Shown here: one piece after another, positions 29,917 through 37,759 of the stretch
How the letters are laid out: each line of letters starts with the position of its first letter
Position numbering within the stretch: position 1 is the stretch's first letter
IMG/VR virus record: IMGVR_UViG_3300025070_002957
Span: 1 to 49,644 of that record
DNA from: a virus
Length of the DNA stretch: 49,644 nucleotides
Direction: 5' to 3' (one strand)
Notes under the pieces: model-generated
Seen by the model: the letters and a program-made list of their open reading frames with translations, nothing else
Told to the model about the DNA's origin: nothing
Databases searched by the model: none
Made by a program: the position numbers and the translations under genes

Positions 29917-30163
29917 GAAACAAGATACATCAGTTGTAATCATTAAATACGCAAGTGCGATACTTATACTGATAGCAATGGTTTTACATGTTGCCGGTAT
30001 AACGCCTTGGAATAGTATTTTACAAATGATTGCCGCAAGTGGCTGGATATACGTTGGTCTTAAGTGGAATGAGAAAGCAATAATTCTTAATTTTCTTCCT
30101 CAATTTGCTATCATAATACCTATGTTGATTTGGATATATTTTATAAAGGACACAGGATTGTGA
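29906..30163 (+). CDS. Small three-helix membrane protein (paralogue of 40348 gene)
   Basis: 85 residues from ATG 29906 (ATG 29897 also possible). Three hydrophobic segments; the motif IYVGLKWNEKAIILN matches WVGYLWHDRALIVLN in the protein encoded at 40348, and the first segment IKYASAILILIAMVLHVAGI matches VKWISVILILVATSARAVGT. The two are clear paralogues. The stop overlaps the next gene's GTG (GTGA). Function unknown; similar small membrane proteins are known in marine phages. Confidence 0.72.
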   Translation: MYSKKQDTSVVIIKYASAILILIAMVLHVAGITPWNSILQMIAASGWIYVGLKWNEKAIILNFLPQFAIIIPMLIWIYFIKDTGL

Positions 30164-30816
30164 AAAGTAATTGGGAATTAGGTAAAGAACTATCAAACTA
30201 TCATTTCGATAAATCAATAAAAGATACAGAATCTTATCAAAAATGCGGAAGATTTGTAGGCGATTGGAAAGATGAACTTGAAGAAGCATACAAAACTATG
30301 GCTAGTGTCACCTGGAATAACAGGTGGCACAAACACGGCAAGACTGACCCAAGAGGCAATCTTGCACAAAACGAATTAAAAGATATTATTGATGCTGGCG
30401 GTGACCCAGCGGTATCAATGTATCAAGGTTCATACACAATTGGACCTGTAATGCAACAGATGATTGACACTATAGGAATGGAAAGTAGTAGACACAAACT
30501 ACATATTCAAGTAACTGGTGAAGTCGTATCTATGCATATGGATAAACATTACGAAAAAGAAACAAACGGCGGTGAAGCAAGACGCTTCTTAGTTGCATTA
30601 GAAGATTGGGAACCAGGACAGATTTTAATCTTCGGTAATCAAATATGTGAACGTTGGACTGCTGGAGATATCATTACGTGGGAATGGAAAGACATGCCCC
30701 ACGGTACAGCAAATTGTAGTCTACATAAACGACCTATGTTAGCAGTGACAGGCATCGTTACTAAACAGACACAAGACTTAATTGACAACCCAAAATTAAG
30801 ATATAATTTAGACTAA
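30160..30816 (+). CDS. 2-oxoglutarate/Fe(II)-dependent oxygenase-like protein
   Basis: 218 residues from GTG 30160 (overlaps the previous stop; a start at 30130 would lie inside the upstream gene). The double-stranded helix core shows H126-x-D128 (MHMDKH), RRFLVALEDWEPGQILIFG, and the distal H181 in MPHGTANCSLHKRP with R191. This is the cupin-like arrangement of Fe/2OG hydroxylases of the aspartyl-hydroxylase/phytanoyl type found in marine phages. A second, unrelated one is at 44327. Substrate unknown. Confidence 0.72.
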   Translation: MKSNWELGKELSNYHFDKSIKDTESYQKCGRFVGDWKDELEEAYKTMASVTWNNRWHKHGKTDPRGNLAQNELKDIIDAGGDPAVSMYQGSYTIGPVMQQMIDTIGMESSRHKLHIQVTGEVVSMHMDKHYEKETNGGEARRFLVALEDWEPGQILIFGNQICERWTAGDIITWEWKDMPHGTANCSLHKRPMLAVTGIVTKQTQDLIDNPKLRYNLD

Positions 30817-30832
30817 ATATACACGAGAACAC

Positions 30833-30861
30833 TTGACTAATTGCATAGATTGTGCGATAAT
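30833..30861 (+). promoter_or_regulatory. Promoter with extended -10 (TTGTGC-GATAAT)
   Basis: TTGACT at 30833-30838, 17-base spacer ending TTGTGC, GATAAT at 30856-30861, before the nucleosidase gene with agaagga site. Shares the TTGTGC spacer end with the strong promoters at 18233-19639. Confidence 0.75.
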
Positions 30862-30890
30862 AACTAATTAAGTCGAAAGAAGGAACATAA

Positions 30891-31604
30891 ATGGCAGTAG
30901 GAGTAATTTCAGCAATACCAGAAGAATACACGAAATTAGAATGGGATAGCGAACCAAGAACAGAAATAATCGTAAATAAAATTTTTAAGTTTGGCAAGAT
31001 GAATGGCATTGATGTCATTGCCGCAGAATGTGGAATAGGTAAAGTAAACGCCGCATTGACTACAGGTTTATTATTAGGACATTTCGGATGTGATAGTATT
31101 GCATTTAGTGGAGTCGCAGGAGGCTTAAATCCAGAGTTACAACAAGGTGATATTATTATTGCTGACGAACTCATTCAACATGATTATGGTGCAATTGTTA
31201 ATGGACAATTAATTAGTTCTATTCCTGGAAGTTTTCCAGCACTAGACGACACTGACGAAGGTGTTGCATATGTCATGCCAGGTAGATTGAAAAATGCGTT
31301 AGTAAATGTCATAGGACTAGAACCAAAGTTTGGTCGTATTCTTACAGGCGATACATATTTGGCTTGTGAAAGTACAAGAAAAATGTTTCGTGGACAGTTT
31401 GGTGCAGATGCAATTGAAATGGAAGGCGCCGCTATAGCACAAGTATGTTGTGCGTGGCATGTCCCGTTTGTTATTGTAAGAGTGTTAAGTGATTTGTCTG
31501 GTGCAGAATCACACTTACAATTTGAAGAGTTTATTGACGATGCGAGTACAAAAGCCGCACAGACAGTAAGTAAAATTCTTCCTATTTTGGAAGAGTGGAA
31601 ATAA
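30891..31604 (+). CDS. mtnN: 5'-methylthioadenosine/S-adenosylhomocysteine nucleosidase
   Basis: 237 residues (E. coli 232). Catalytic and binding positions match: PEE at 10-12, CGIGKVNAA (47-55), SGVAGGLN (73-80), D-x-x-x-x-HDYGA (97-102), AIEMEGAAIAQVC (174-186; M177, E178) and the acid in RVLSDLSG (D201). It splits MTA and SAH into adenine and thioribose/ribosyl-homocysteine, removing inhibitors of methylation. First of a coupled set with HIT and leucyl aminopeptidase. In a phage it may support methylation or salvage adenine. Confidence 0.92.
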   Translation: MAVGVISAIPEEYTKLEWDSEPRTEIIVNKIFKFGKMNGIDVIAAECGIGKVNAALTTGLLLGHFGCDSIAFSGVAGGLNPELQQGDIIIADELIQHDYGAIVNGQLISSIPGSFPALDDTDEGVAYVMPGRLKNALVNVIGLEPKFGRILTGDTYLACESTRKMFRGQFGADAIEMEGAAIAQVCCAWHVPFVIVRVLSDLSGAESHLQFEEFIDDASTKAAQTVSKILPILEEWK

Positions 31605-32050
31605 TGATTAGCGAGTTTAAAGATACTCCATTTGAGTTAAATAACCAAGAAGTTATAATTGATGAAGAACATTATAAAGTATATCCTGACTTGTGGCCAG
31701 CGTGTCCAGGGCATTTATTATTCGTTCCTAAACTAAATACAACAGAATGCATAACAAAAACACTAGGCGAAACAATTGCTTATGGAGATAATTTGGTAAA
31801 AACAGGACAGATTGACGGATATCATTTTGGTATGAATATGGGAGAGCCAGCAGGACAATCTGTGATGTGGCCACATGTTCACTTTATACCAAGGCACAAG
31901 GGAGACGTAGAAGGTTTTCCTGGAAGTGTAAGATTAGCACATAAAGGACATAGAGGTTCAGAGTATTATGGATTTCATCCAGAATATAAAGATGAATATC
32001 GAAGAGTACATAAGCATATAATATGGAAAGATGAGGGAGAGATAGAATGA
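31604..32050 (+). CDS. HIT-family hydrolase/transferase
   Basis: 148 residues from ATG 31604, overlapping the previous TAA (a GTG at 31595 is less likely). The histidine triad region is WPHVHFIPRHKGD (H-x-H-x-x-x-x-H; the usual third position is displaced), preceded by GQSVMWPH as in HIT proteins, and the early YPDLWPACPGHLLFVPK is the HIT 'hGHxLVxP' segment. These act on nucleotide conjugates. The last four bases overlap the aminopeptidase ATG. The exact substrate cannot be read. Confidence 0.75.
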   Translation: MISEFKDTPFELNNQEVIIDEEHYKVYPDLWPACPGHLLFVPKLNTTECITKTLGETIAYGDNLVKTGQIDGYHFGMNMGEPAGQSVMWPHVHFIPRHKGDVEGFPGSVRLAHKGHRGSEYYGFHPEYKDEYRRVHKHIIWKDEGEIE

Positions 32051-33459
32051 ACAAATCATACGAATCAAAATCGGCAATAATTATCCTTTATGGTTCTTCA
32101 GAATATAAAACTTTGGATAAAAAACTAAATGGTCAACTAGATACTATGTGTCAAGCAAATGGTATTGATAGTAAAGATAATTTAGAAACTGAGATGACAT
32201 ATCCATCTAAAGTCAATACACGAGCAATCTGTGTAATCAAAACTGACAAAGACACTGATAACGATTGGAGAAATGTTGGTGGTAAATATTATAACAGATA
32301 CAAAGAACAAGTAGAACACGTATATTTTGATGATGAAATGCCAAAAGAAGTGTACGATGGTGCTATGTTGTCGAAGTATTCATTCTCTAAATACAAAACT
32401 AAAGATAATCCAAGTTACGCAACAATTCACGTTGATGATATAGATACAATAAAAACTCTACATGAGAGTGTATATTTTTCACGTGATTTAGTATCAGAGC
32501 CTGGAAATGTTTTATATCCGGCAGAATATGCCAAAAGAATTAATGACACATTGTCGCCTTTAGGAGTTAATGTAAAAGTTTATCATCAAGCACAACTAAA
32601 AGAAATGGGCTTAAGTCTACTATTGAGTGTTGGACAAGGTTCAGCAAGAGATAGTTATGTTGTTGTTATGGAACATATGAATGGCAAAAATGGTGATTCT
32701 CCTATCGCCTTAGTAGGTAAGGGTGTTACATTTGACACTGGTGGTATTAGTTTGAAACCAGGTCGTAATATGGGCGATATGAAATATGATATGGGTGGTA
32801 GTGCCGCAGTAGTTGGGGCAATGCATGCCATAGCAAAACACAAATTAAAAAAGAATGTTGTGGGCATTGTAGGTTTAGTAGAGAATATGCCAGATGGCAC
32901 AGCAATTAAACCAGGTGATGTAGTTACTTCACTTAGTGGATTAACTGTTGAAAACCTTAACACAGACGCAGAAGGCCGCTTGGTTTTAGCAGATATATTA
33001 ACTTATGTACAGAATGAGTATAGTCCAAGATGTATAGTTGATTTGGCAACACTAACAGGTGCTATTGTCCAAACTCTAGGACACGAGATGGCAGGACTAT
33101 TTACGAACTCTACTATGTGGGCAGATGTTATAACGGATGCTGGTAAAGAAGGTGGTGAAGGTTTTTATCGTATGCCAATGGGACAAAATTGGAATAAGAT
33201 GACTGATAGTAAGATTGCTGATATGCAGAATATTGGTGGTCCATACGGTGGTTCGACAACAGCCGCTGAATTTCTATACAGATTTGTTGACCAAAAGACA
33301 CCTTGGGCACACTTAGATATTGCTGGTATGGCATGGAATCGTTCAGAGAAAGATACAGTTCCAGTTGGTGCAGTTGGATTTGGTGTAGCAACTCTTTATA
33401 ACTTAGTAAACTCAGATTTTCCTAGTGAAATGCCAATCGATGAACCTATGAAATACTAA
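32047..33459 (+). CDS. pepA: Leucyl aminopeptidase (M17, PepA-like)
   Basis: 470 residues. The M17 catalytic domain has GKGVTFDTGGISLKPG (lysine/aspartate metal ligands), MKYDMGGSAAVVGAM and the signature NTDAEGRLVLAD, with LATLTGA after it. N-terminal macro-like domain is about 1-150 and diverged. It would release N-terminal residues from peptides, possibly recycling amino acids from proteins unfolded by Clp or exposed by deformylase. Overlaps the HIT gene by four bases. E. coli PepA is also a DNA-binding protein; that role is not evident here. Confidence 0.92.
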   Translation: MNKSYESKSAIIILYGSSEYKTLDKKLNGQLDTMCQANGIDSKDNLETEMTYPSKVNTRAICVIKTDKDTDNDWRNVGGKYYNRYKEQVEHVYFDDEMPKEVYDGAMLSKYSFSKYKTKDNPSYATIHVDDIDTIKTLHESVYFSRDLVSEPGNVLYPAEYAKRINDTLSPLGVNVKVYHQAQLKEMGLSLLLSVGQGSARDSYVVVMEHMNGKNGDSPIALVGKGVTFDTGGISLKPGRNMGDMKYDMGGSAAVVGAMHAIAKHKLKKNVVGIVGLVENMPDGTAIKPGDVVTSLSGLTVENLNTDAEGRLVLADILTYVQNEYSPRCIVDLATLTGAIVQTLGHEMAGLFTNSTMWADVITDAGKEGGEGFYRMPMGQNWNKMTDSKIADMQNIGGPYGGSTTAAEFLYRFVDQKTPWAHLDIAGMAWNRSEKDTVPVGAVGFGVATLYNLVNSDFPSEMPIDEPMKY

Positions 33460-33464
33460 TTTTG

Positions 33465-33472
33465 TATAAATA
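33465..33472 (+). promoter_or_regulatory. T4-type late promoter element TATAAATA
   Basis: Perfect TATAAATA in the gap after pepA, 33 bases before the lipase start at 33506. Confidence 0.7.
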
Positions 33473-33505
33473 CGTATATAATATAATATACGTAAGGAAT
33501 ACAAA

Positions 33506-34489
33506 ATGTCATTCATTATAGGTTTTACACTTAGGTGGTTACTTAAAGGCTGGATTTTATCTAAATTAGCAATCGTAGTACGCAGACGGTTAATTAAGAA
33601 ATACAATCTAGAAGCAAAATTCAAACAAACAAAATCAGACGAAAAGATTCGATGGGCAGATTTACGCTGGTATGCCGATTTAGCGGCTAACGTTTATAAA
33701 AGCAGAGAGAAAATCCAATCGACTTACGAAAAAGATTTTAAAATCTATGTCAACGAGATAAATGAAATTCGATATATTGTATTGACTGACGATTCTACAA
33801 AATCACATTATGTATCGATTCGTGGCACAGCAAACTCCCATAATGCAATGCAAGATATTAATTTCTTTAAAGATAAGAGTAAGAGATTAGGTATCAATCT
33901 TCATACAGGATTTCATAGAACAGCAGAAATAATTGCTGATGATTTGCTATCTAGGTTAGAAGAAGACTACAAAGTATGTGTTACAGGACACAGTCTTGGT
34001 GGCGCAGTAGCAGTAATAGTTACTTGGTATCTGGACCATGCGAACTTTAATATTGGAGAATGTGTGACATTTGGTCAACCCAAAGTTACTGACTCACATG
34101 GTATTAGAACAATGCGTGATAAGATAAAACATACTCGTGTTGTAAATGAAACTGATGTTGTTGCTCTAGTACCACCTACAGGAACACACAGACATAGATA
34201 CGCTCATAGTGGAAAATTAATTAAATTACTAGATGATGGCAAATTCTGTCATCTTCAAGAACCAGATAGTTTGAACTTTGGAGTCAATAGTTTCTGGTTA
34301 TTCGCGGCAAGAGAAAGTTTCTCTTTCTATGAAATTGGAAAAGAACTACCAGACCACTACATGACTAACTATATTGATAATATGAAAATGTGTTCAAGTA
34401 GTAAATCTGGTGAAGAAGTGTTATGGAAAGATAGATTACAACATATCAAACATGAGGGGATGCTAGGTGAATTTGGTAAGAAAAAATGA
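33506..34489 (+). CDS. Class 3 lipase-like alpha/beta hydrolase
   Basis: 327 residues. The nucleophile elbow is GHSLGGAVA with S163; preceding strand KVCVT, and VSIRGTANSHNAMQDI is the oxyanion-side segment typical of class 3 lipases. Later FGQPKVTD and the Asp/His region around HRYAHSG agree. The N-terminus has a hydrophobic/basic stretch (FTLRWLLKGWILSKLAIVVRRR) that could anchor it at a membrane. It overlaps the next gene by 4 bases. It may act on host membrane lipids late in infection, given the late promoter. Confidence 0.82.
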   Translation: MSFIIGFTLRWLLKGWILSKLAIVVRRRLIKKYNLEAKFKQTKSDEKIRWADLRWYADLAANVYKSREKIQSTYEKDFKIYVNEINEIRYIVLTDDSTKSHYVSIRGTANSHNAMQDINFFKDKSKRLGINLHTGFHRTAEIIADDLLSRLEEDYKVCVTGHSLGGAVAVIVTWYLDHANFNIGECVTFGQPKVTDSHGIRTMRDKIKHTRVVNETDVVALVPPTGTHRHRYAHSGKLIKLLDDGKFCHLQEPDSLNFGVNSFWLFAARESFSFYEIGKELPDHYMTNYIDNMKMCSSSKSGEEVLWKDRLQHIKHEGMLGEFGKKK

Positions 34490-35196
34490 AAGTAATAGTT
34501 GGCGGATGCAGTGTAAGTGATTATACTGGTGCTGATGTTGAAAGAGTATACGGTGAAATATTAGCAGAAAAAATTGGTGCTGATTATATTCATCATGGCG
34601 CAGGTTGTGGAAGTAATTACAGAATTTGGAGAGTCATTACTAAAATGGTAATGAACAATGAAATAGATAAAGATGATATTGTATTAATTCAGTACACAAA
34701 TGTGAACAGACAAGAGTTTTGGAGTGCCAATATAGCAAATGAAAACTATCGATTTGACGAACATAAAAAAATTGAAATAAGAGAACAGAAATATAATGGC
34801 GATATAATAAGATGGAAGTTAGACGCCCACACATGGCACAAGACCTATGATGAAGAACAAAAGTTTTTTAAACTTAAACAAGATTTTTTCACATCATCGG
34901 AATTTGATGAAGAAAAATTTGAATATAATCACTTTCTGTTTCATAATCTTATGATGAGTAGAAATATAAAAGTTGCTTATTTTGTTCCTGACGGTGACGG
35001 CGGCGGTCAAATGGGTAACTACAGCGGCAATAATATTCATCTTTTTAATAAAAATGGAGAGATACATATCACTAATAGCATGAGTTTTGAATATCCAGGC
35101 GCATACTTGGGAGACCCAGGACATTTTAATCAACGTGGACACGAATACGTTGCAAGATTATTAGAGAAATTTATAAAGAAAAAACAATGGATATAA
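34486..35196 (+). CDS. SGNH-like hydrolase fold protein
   Basis: 236 residues. GGCSVSDY replaces the usual GDS block I, followed by GAGCGSNYRIWR (block II/III like) and a C-terminal DPGHFNQRGHEYVARLL with the D-x-x-H of block V. The nucleophile serine is displaced to GGCS, so activity is less certain than in the gene at 15643. Starts inside the lipase stop (ATGA-type overlap). Likely functions in carbohydrate or lipid deacylation. Confidence 0.65.
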   Translation: MKVIVGGCSVSDYTGADVERVYGEILAEKIGADYIHHGAGCGSNYRIWRVITKMVMNNEIDKDDIVLIQYTNVNRQEFWSANIANENYRFDEHKKIEIREQKYNGDIIRWKLDAHTWHKTYDEEQKFFKLKQDFFTSSEFDEEKFEYNHFLFHNLMMSRNIKVAYFVPDGDGGGQMGNYSGNNIHLFNKNGEIHITNSMSFEYPGAYLGDPGHFNQRGHEYVARLLEKFIKKKQWI

Positions 35197-35209
35197 ACAA
35201 GGAGAAGTA

Positions 35210-35662
35210 ATGGCAGAACAACAACACATTCAAGACCCATTTTTGTACAAATGTACAATACAACGTATAGTTGATGGAGACACAGTAGATGTTAATATTG
35301 ATTTAGGATTTGGTATTTGGTTATATAAAGAAAGAGTTCGTGTAGCAGGTATTGATACACCTGAAAAGAGAACAAGAGATAAAGTTGAAAAGATATTTGG
35401 ATTGGCAGCCACTGCCAAAGCACATACATTGATTCCAGAAGGTTCAAACTGTATAATTAGAACTCGCAGAGATAAAGCAGGAAAATATGGTAGAACTATG
35501 GGCGATTTTGTAATGACAGATGGCAGATTATACACAGAAGTTATGGTAGAAACTCATCATGCAGTTCCTTATGAAGGTCAAGCGAAAGCAGATGTTGAAG
35601 CGGCACATCTAAAAAATAGAGAAATTTTAATAGAATCTGGTGAAATAACGGTTGACATTTAG
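35210..35662 (+). CDS. Thermonuclease (SNase family)
   Basis: 150 residues. CTIQRIVDGDTVDVNIDLGFG (D of the Ca site), RVRVAGIDTPEKR (catalytic arginine and TPE), IRTRRDKAGKYGRTMGDFV with the second arginine, and Y-rich helix VEAAHLKNREIL follow the staphylococcal nuclease order. It has no signal peptide, so it would degrade nucleic acid in the cell or be virion-borne. Ribosome site aaggagaag. A promoter overlaps its end and starts the next unit. Confidence 0.9.
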   Translation: MAEQQHIQDPFLYKCTIQRIVDGDTVDVNIDLGFGIWLYKERVRVAGIDTPEKRTRDKVEKIFGLAATAKAHTLIPEGSNCIIRTRRDKAGKYGRTMGDFVMTDGRLYTEVMVETHHAVPYEGQAKADVEAAHLKNREILIESGEITVDI

Positions 35663-35681
35663 TAGTTAATTATGGTATAAT
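35652..35681 (+). promoter_or_regulatory. Promoter with extended -10 (TGG-TATAAT)
   Basis: TTGACA at 35652-35657, 18-base spacer, TGG-TATAAT at 35676-35681, before the gene at 35712. Confidence 0.78.
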
Positions 35682-35711
35682 AGTTGTAAATAACAATACA
35701 ATAGGTATAAC

Positions 35712-36137
35712 ATGACTGAAACACCAGAGACTCCAAAATCACAAGTTGAAGAATCTGCTGAATATGAGAACCTAATGGAACTCAATGAGCAGAACAAAAA
35801 ACAAGCAGAAGAAAATCCTGATGCTTTTCAAAGTTTATTTGAAGTAGAAGAAGTTGAGATAGACCCAGACCATTGGACACAACACTGGAAAGGAATGCCA
35901 GAGTTCAAACAAGAAGACAATGGTCCATGGAAAACAATCAAAATGCATTTTCGAAACGAAGAAGACTTTAACGAATTTTCAAAATTGACTGGAAATAATT
36001 TATCTAAAAAAACAAAAAGTGCTTGGTATCCGAAATTAGAGATTACCAAAAATGCGTTACTACGTTGGATAGAAGATGACGACGGAGACGAAGACGACAT
36101 ACCATCAACGTATGACGAAGACAATGAAGAGGTGTAA
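35712..36137 (+). CDS. Conserved phage protein with KTKSxWYP motif
   Basis: 141 residues. Acidic ends flank a conserved middle: HWKGMPEFKQEDNGPWKTIK, FRNEEDFNEFSKLTG and KKTKSAWYP. This arrangement recurs in phage proteins beside glycosyltransferases or ParB-like proteins, without an assigned role. The next gene begins at the base after its stop. It probably binds a partner or DNA in base modification; that is inference. Confidence 0.65.
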   Translation: MTETPETPKSQVEESAEYENLMELNEQNKKQAEENPDAFQSLFEVEEVEIDPDHWTQHWKGMPEFKQEDNGPWKTIKMHFRNEEDFNEFSKLTGNNLSKKTKSAWYPKLEITKNALLRWIEDDDGDEDDIPSTYDEDNEEV

Positions 36138-37079
36138 ATGAGAACAGCACCAAAATATCCAGTTTATATAATTTCTAAAACAAGACATGAATCTATGTTC
36201 ACGTCAAGGTCTTTATCACGTATGCGAATTAATCATTATATCGCAGTAGAGCCACAAGACTATGATAATTACGATAAAGCATTAGACGAATTCAATATTA
36301 GACCCTATGTTACATTATTAGTATTGCCATTCAGTAACCACGGTGATGGTCCTGGTAGAGCAAGAAACTGGTGTTGGGACCACTCGATGGAAGTTCTAGG
36401 TGCAAAACGTCACTGGGTATGTGATGATAATATTGCAGACTTTTATAGACTTCACAATAATCAACGTATTCGTGTTGAGTCTGGTGTGATGTTTAAGGTT
36501 ATGGAAGACTTCTGTGATAGATATGAAAACATTAAGATTGCAGGTCCACAGTATCGTTTCTTTTGTGCGGCAGACCAATCATATCCACCTTATGTAAAGA
36601 ACACAAGAATTTATTCTACACTTCTAATCGAAAATGATTGTAAGTATAGATGGAGAGGCAGATACAATGAAGATACTGATATCTGTCTAAGAGTTCTTAA
36701 AGATGGCGATTGTACGGTACAGTTCAATGCTTTCTTACAAGGCAAAGCCGCGACTCAAACAGTTAAAGGTGGTAATACTGAAGAATTTTATCATGCTGAA
36801 TTTACGGAAAATGAAGAGTTTAAAAAGACAGGTTATAATACTGATGGTACTATAAACAAGTCACAGATGTTAGCAGATATGCATCCAGATGTTGCGAAAG
36901 TAGTTTGGAAATATGGAAGATGGCATCATTATGTAGACTATTTACCATTCAAAAAGAATATGTTAAAGTTAAAAGATGATGTAGTATTGCCAGAAGGTAT
37001 AAATAATTATGGATTACAATTGAGAACATATTCAAGTGTACAAGAATTTGAACAAGAACAAGAGGTTACTACAAAATAA
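36138..37079 (+). CDS. TET-associated-type glycosyltransferase (DNA base modification)
   Basis: 313 residues. PVYIISKTRHESMFTSRSL at the start, GDGPGRARNWCWDHS (70-83), and HWVCDDNIADFYR with D96-D97-N98 as metal/donor motif, then RGRYNEDTDICLRVLKDG as acceptor motif. These are the marks of the TAGT family, which in other phages adds sugars to hydroxymethylated DNA bases made by TET-type dioxygenases. No TET gene is in the window; the two Fe/2OG proteins here lack TET features. It ends just before the tRNA cluster. Confidence 0.78.
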   Translation: MRTAPKYPVYIISKTRHESMFTSRSLSRMRINHYIAVEPQDYDNYDKALDEFNIRPYVTLLVLPFSNHGDGPGRARNWCWDHSMEVLGAKRHWVCDDNIADFYRLHNNQRIRVESGVMFKVMEDFCDRYENIKIAGPQYRFFCAADQSYPPYVKNTRIYSTLLIENDCKYRWRGRYNEDTDICLRVLKDGDCTVQFNAFLQGKAATQTVKGGNTEEFYHAEFTENEEFKKTGYNTDGTINKSQMLADMHPDVAKVVWKYGRWHHYVDYLPFKKNMLKLKDDVVLPEGINNYGLQLRTYSSVQEFEQEQEVTTK

Positions 37080-37085
37080 AAACAG

Positions 37086-37161
37086 GCTGGGATAGCACAA
37101 TTGGTAGTGCATCTGATTTGTAATCAGAAGGTTGTAAGTTCGAGTCTTACTCTCAGCACCA
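37086..37161 (+). tRNA. tRNA-Thr (UGU)
   Basis: Seven-pair acceptor stem GCTGGGA/TCTCAGC (one G-T), anticodon loop TTTGTAA with anticodon TGT, T-arm with GTTCGAGTC, and an encoded CCA end. First of seven tRNA genes. Confidence 0.93.
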
Positions 37162-37171
37162 TATTTAAACC

Positions 37172-37245
37172 GCGGCTATGATGTAAGGGTAGCCTCTCTC
37201 GTTGCCAACGAGAATGTACGAGTTCGAATCTCGTTAGCCGCTCCA
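37172..37245 (+). tRNA. tRNA-Gly (GCC)
   Basis: Acceptor GCGGCTA/TAGCCGC, anticodon loop TTGCCAA (GCC), T-loop GTTCGAATC, encoded CCA. Confidence 0.93.
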
Positions 37246-37247
37246 AA

Positions 37248-37323
37248 TCCTAAGTAGTTCAGTTGGTAGAACACCGGACTGTTAATCCGTATGTCGCTGG
37301 TTCGAGTCCAGCCTTGGGAGCCA
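37248..37323 (+). tRNA. tRNA-Asn (GUU)
   Basis: Acceptor TCCTAAG/CTTGGGA, anticodon loop CTGTTAA (GTT), GGTTCGAGTCC T-arm, encoded CCA; only two bases after tRNA-Gly. Confidence 0.93.
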
Positions 37324-37327
37324 ATTT

Positions 37328-37417
37328 GGAGGGGTGACAGAGCGGCTTAATGTACCGGTCTTGAAAACCGGCGTACCTTCATCGGTACCGTGGGTTCAAA
37401 TCCCACCCCCTCCACCA
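37328..37417 (+). tRNA. tRNA-Ser (UGA)
   Basis: 90 bases with a long variable arm (about 37370-37390, GCGTACC...GGTACCG), acceptor GGAGGGG/CCCCTCC, anticodon loop CTTGAAA (TGA), encoded CCA. Size and arm fit a class II tRNA. Confidence 0.93.
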
Positions 37418-37422
37418 GTTAT

Positions 37423-37451
37423 TTGACAAAAAGATATAAACCATGTATAAT
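37423..37451 (+). promoter_or_regulatory. Sigma70-type promoter between tRNA genes
   Basis: TTGACA at 37423-37428, 17-base spacer, TATAAT at 37446-37451, six bases after tRNA-Ser. It drives a short unit ending in two terminators (37516 and 37603). Confidence 0.82.
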
Positions 37452-37458
37452 ACATATT

Positions 37459-37548
37459 ATGAAAAATAAAAATATAAATTCTCACACAACTACCAATTTC
37501 TTTAATTGGTGTTTTTCGCACGTCTTGTGTAAAGGGAGTTTAATGTAA
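37459..37548 (+). CDS. Possible 29-residue leader peptide
   Basis: Frame ATG 37459 to TAA 37546, starting about one base from the expected transcription start and with no ribosome site, so it would be leaderless. The peptide (MKNKNINSHTTTNFFNWCF, then SHVLCKG) is Asn/Thr/Phe/Trp/Cys-rich: its codons include those read by neighbouring tRNAs (Thr, Asn, Phe, Trp, Cys, Ser, Gly). Its middle overlaps the hairpin 37492-37510. Its last two codons, ATG TAA at 37543-37548, follow a GGGAG. A leader-peptide attenuator is an idea only. Confidence 0.3.
   Translation: MKNKNINSHTTTNFFNWCFSHVLCKGSLM
37492..37516 (+). terminator. Terminator-like hairpin (first)
   Basis: ACCAATT / AATTGGT with TCTTT loop, then GTTTTT (37511-37516). 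AT-rich stem with a T-run, about 60 bases after the promoter start, so an attenuator or sRNA end is plausible. Confidence 0.6.
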
Positions 37549-37577
37549 TTATAATAAGAAACTAGAATAATAACTTT

Positions 37578-37603
37578 AAGCCCTCTTTATGAGGGCTTTT
37601 TTT
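37578..37603 (+). terminator. Rho-independent terminator
   Basis: AAGCCCTC / GAGGGCTT with TTTAT loop and TTTTT tail, ending three bases before tRNA-Phe. It separates the short RNA unit from the second tRNA group. Confidence 0.88.
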
Positions 37604-37606
37604 ATG

Positions 37607-37682
37607 GGCAACATAGTTCAGTTGGTAGAACAAAGGACTGAAAATCCTTGTGTCACTGGTTCAAGTCCAGTTGTTGCCACCA
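37607..37682 (+). tRNA. tRNA-Phe (GAA)
   Basis: Acceptor GGCAACA/TGTTGCC, anticodon loop CTGAAAA (GAA), GGTTCAAGTCC T-arm, encoded CCA. Confidence 0.93.
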
Positions 37683-37683
37683 C

Positions 37684-37757
37684 GTTGGCGTGGCAGAATG
37701 ATTATGCGACGGACTGCAAATCCGTTTATATAGGTTTGATTCCTATCGCCAACTCCA
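37684..37757 (+). tRNA. tRNA-Cys (GCA)
   Basis: Acceptor GTTGGCG/CGCCAAC, anticodon loop CTGCAAA (GCA), encoded CCA; one base after tRNA-Phe. Confidence 0.92.
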
Positions 37758-37759
37758 AT

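Larger units (their letters stand above)
37458..37603 (+). ncRNA. Short structured RNA between tRNA-Ser and tRNA-Phe
   Basis: The unit has its own promoter and two terminator-like hairpins, giving RNAs of about 60 or 145 bases in a gap of 189 bases with no ordinary gene. It may be a small regulatory RNA or a tRNA-region attenuator. No known RNA family is recognised. Confidence 0.45.
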
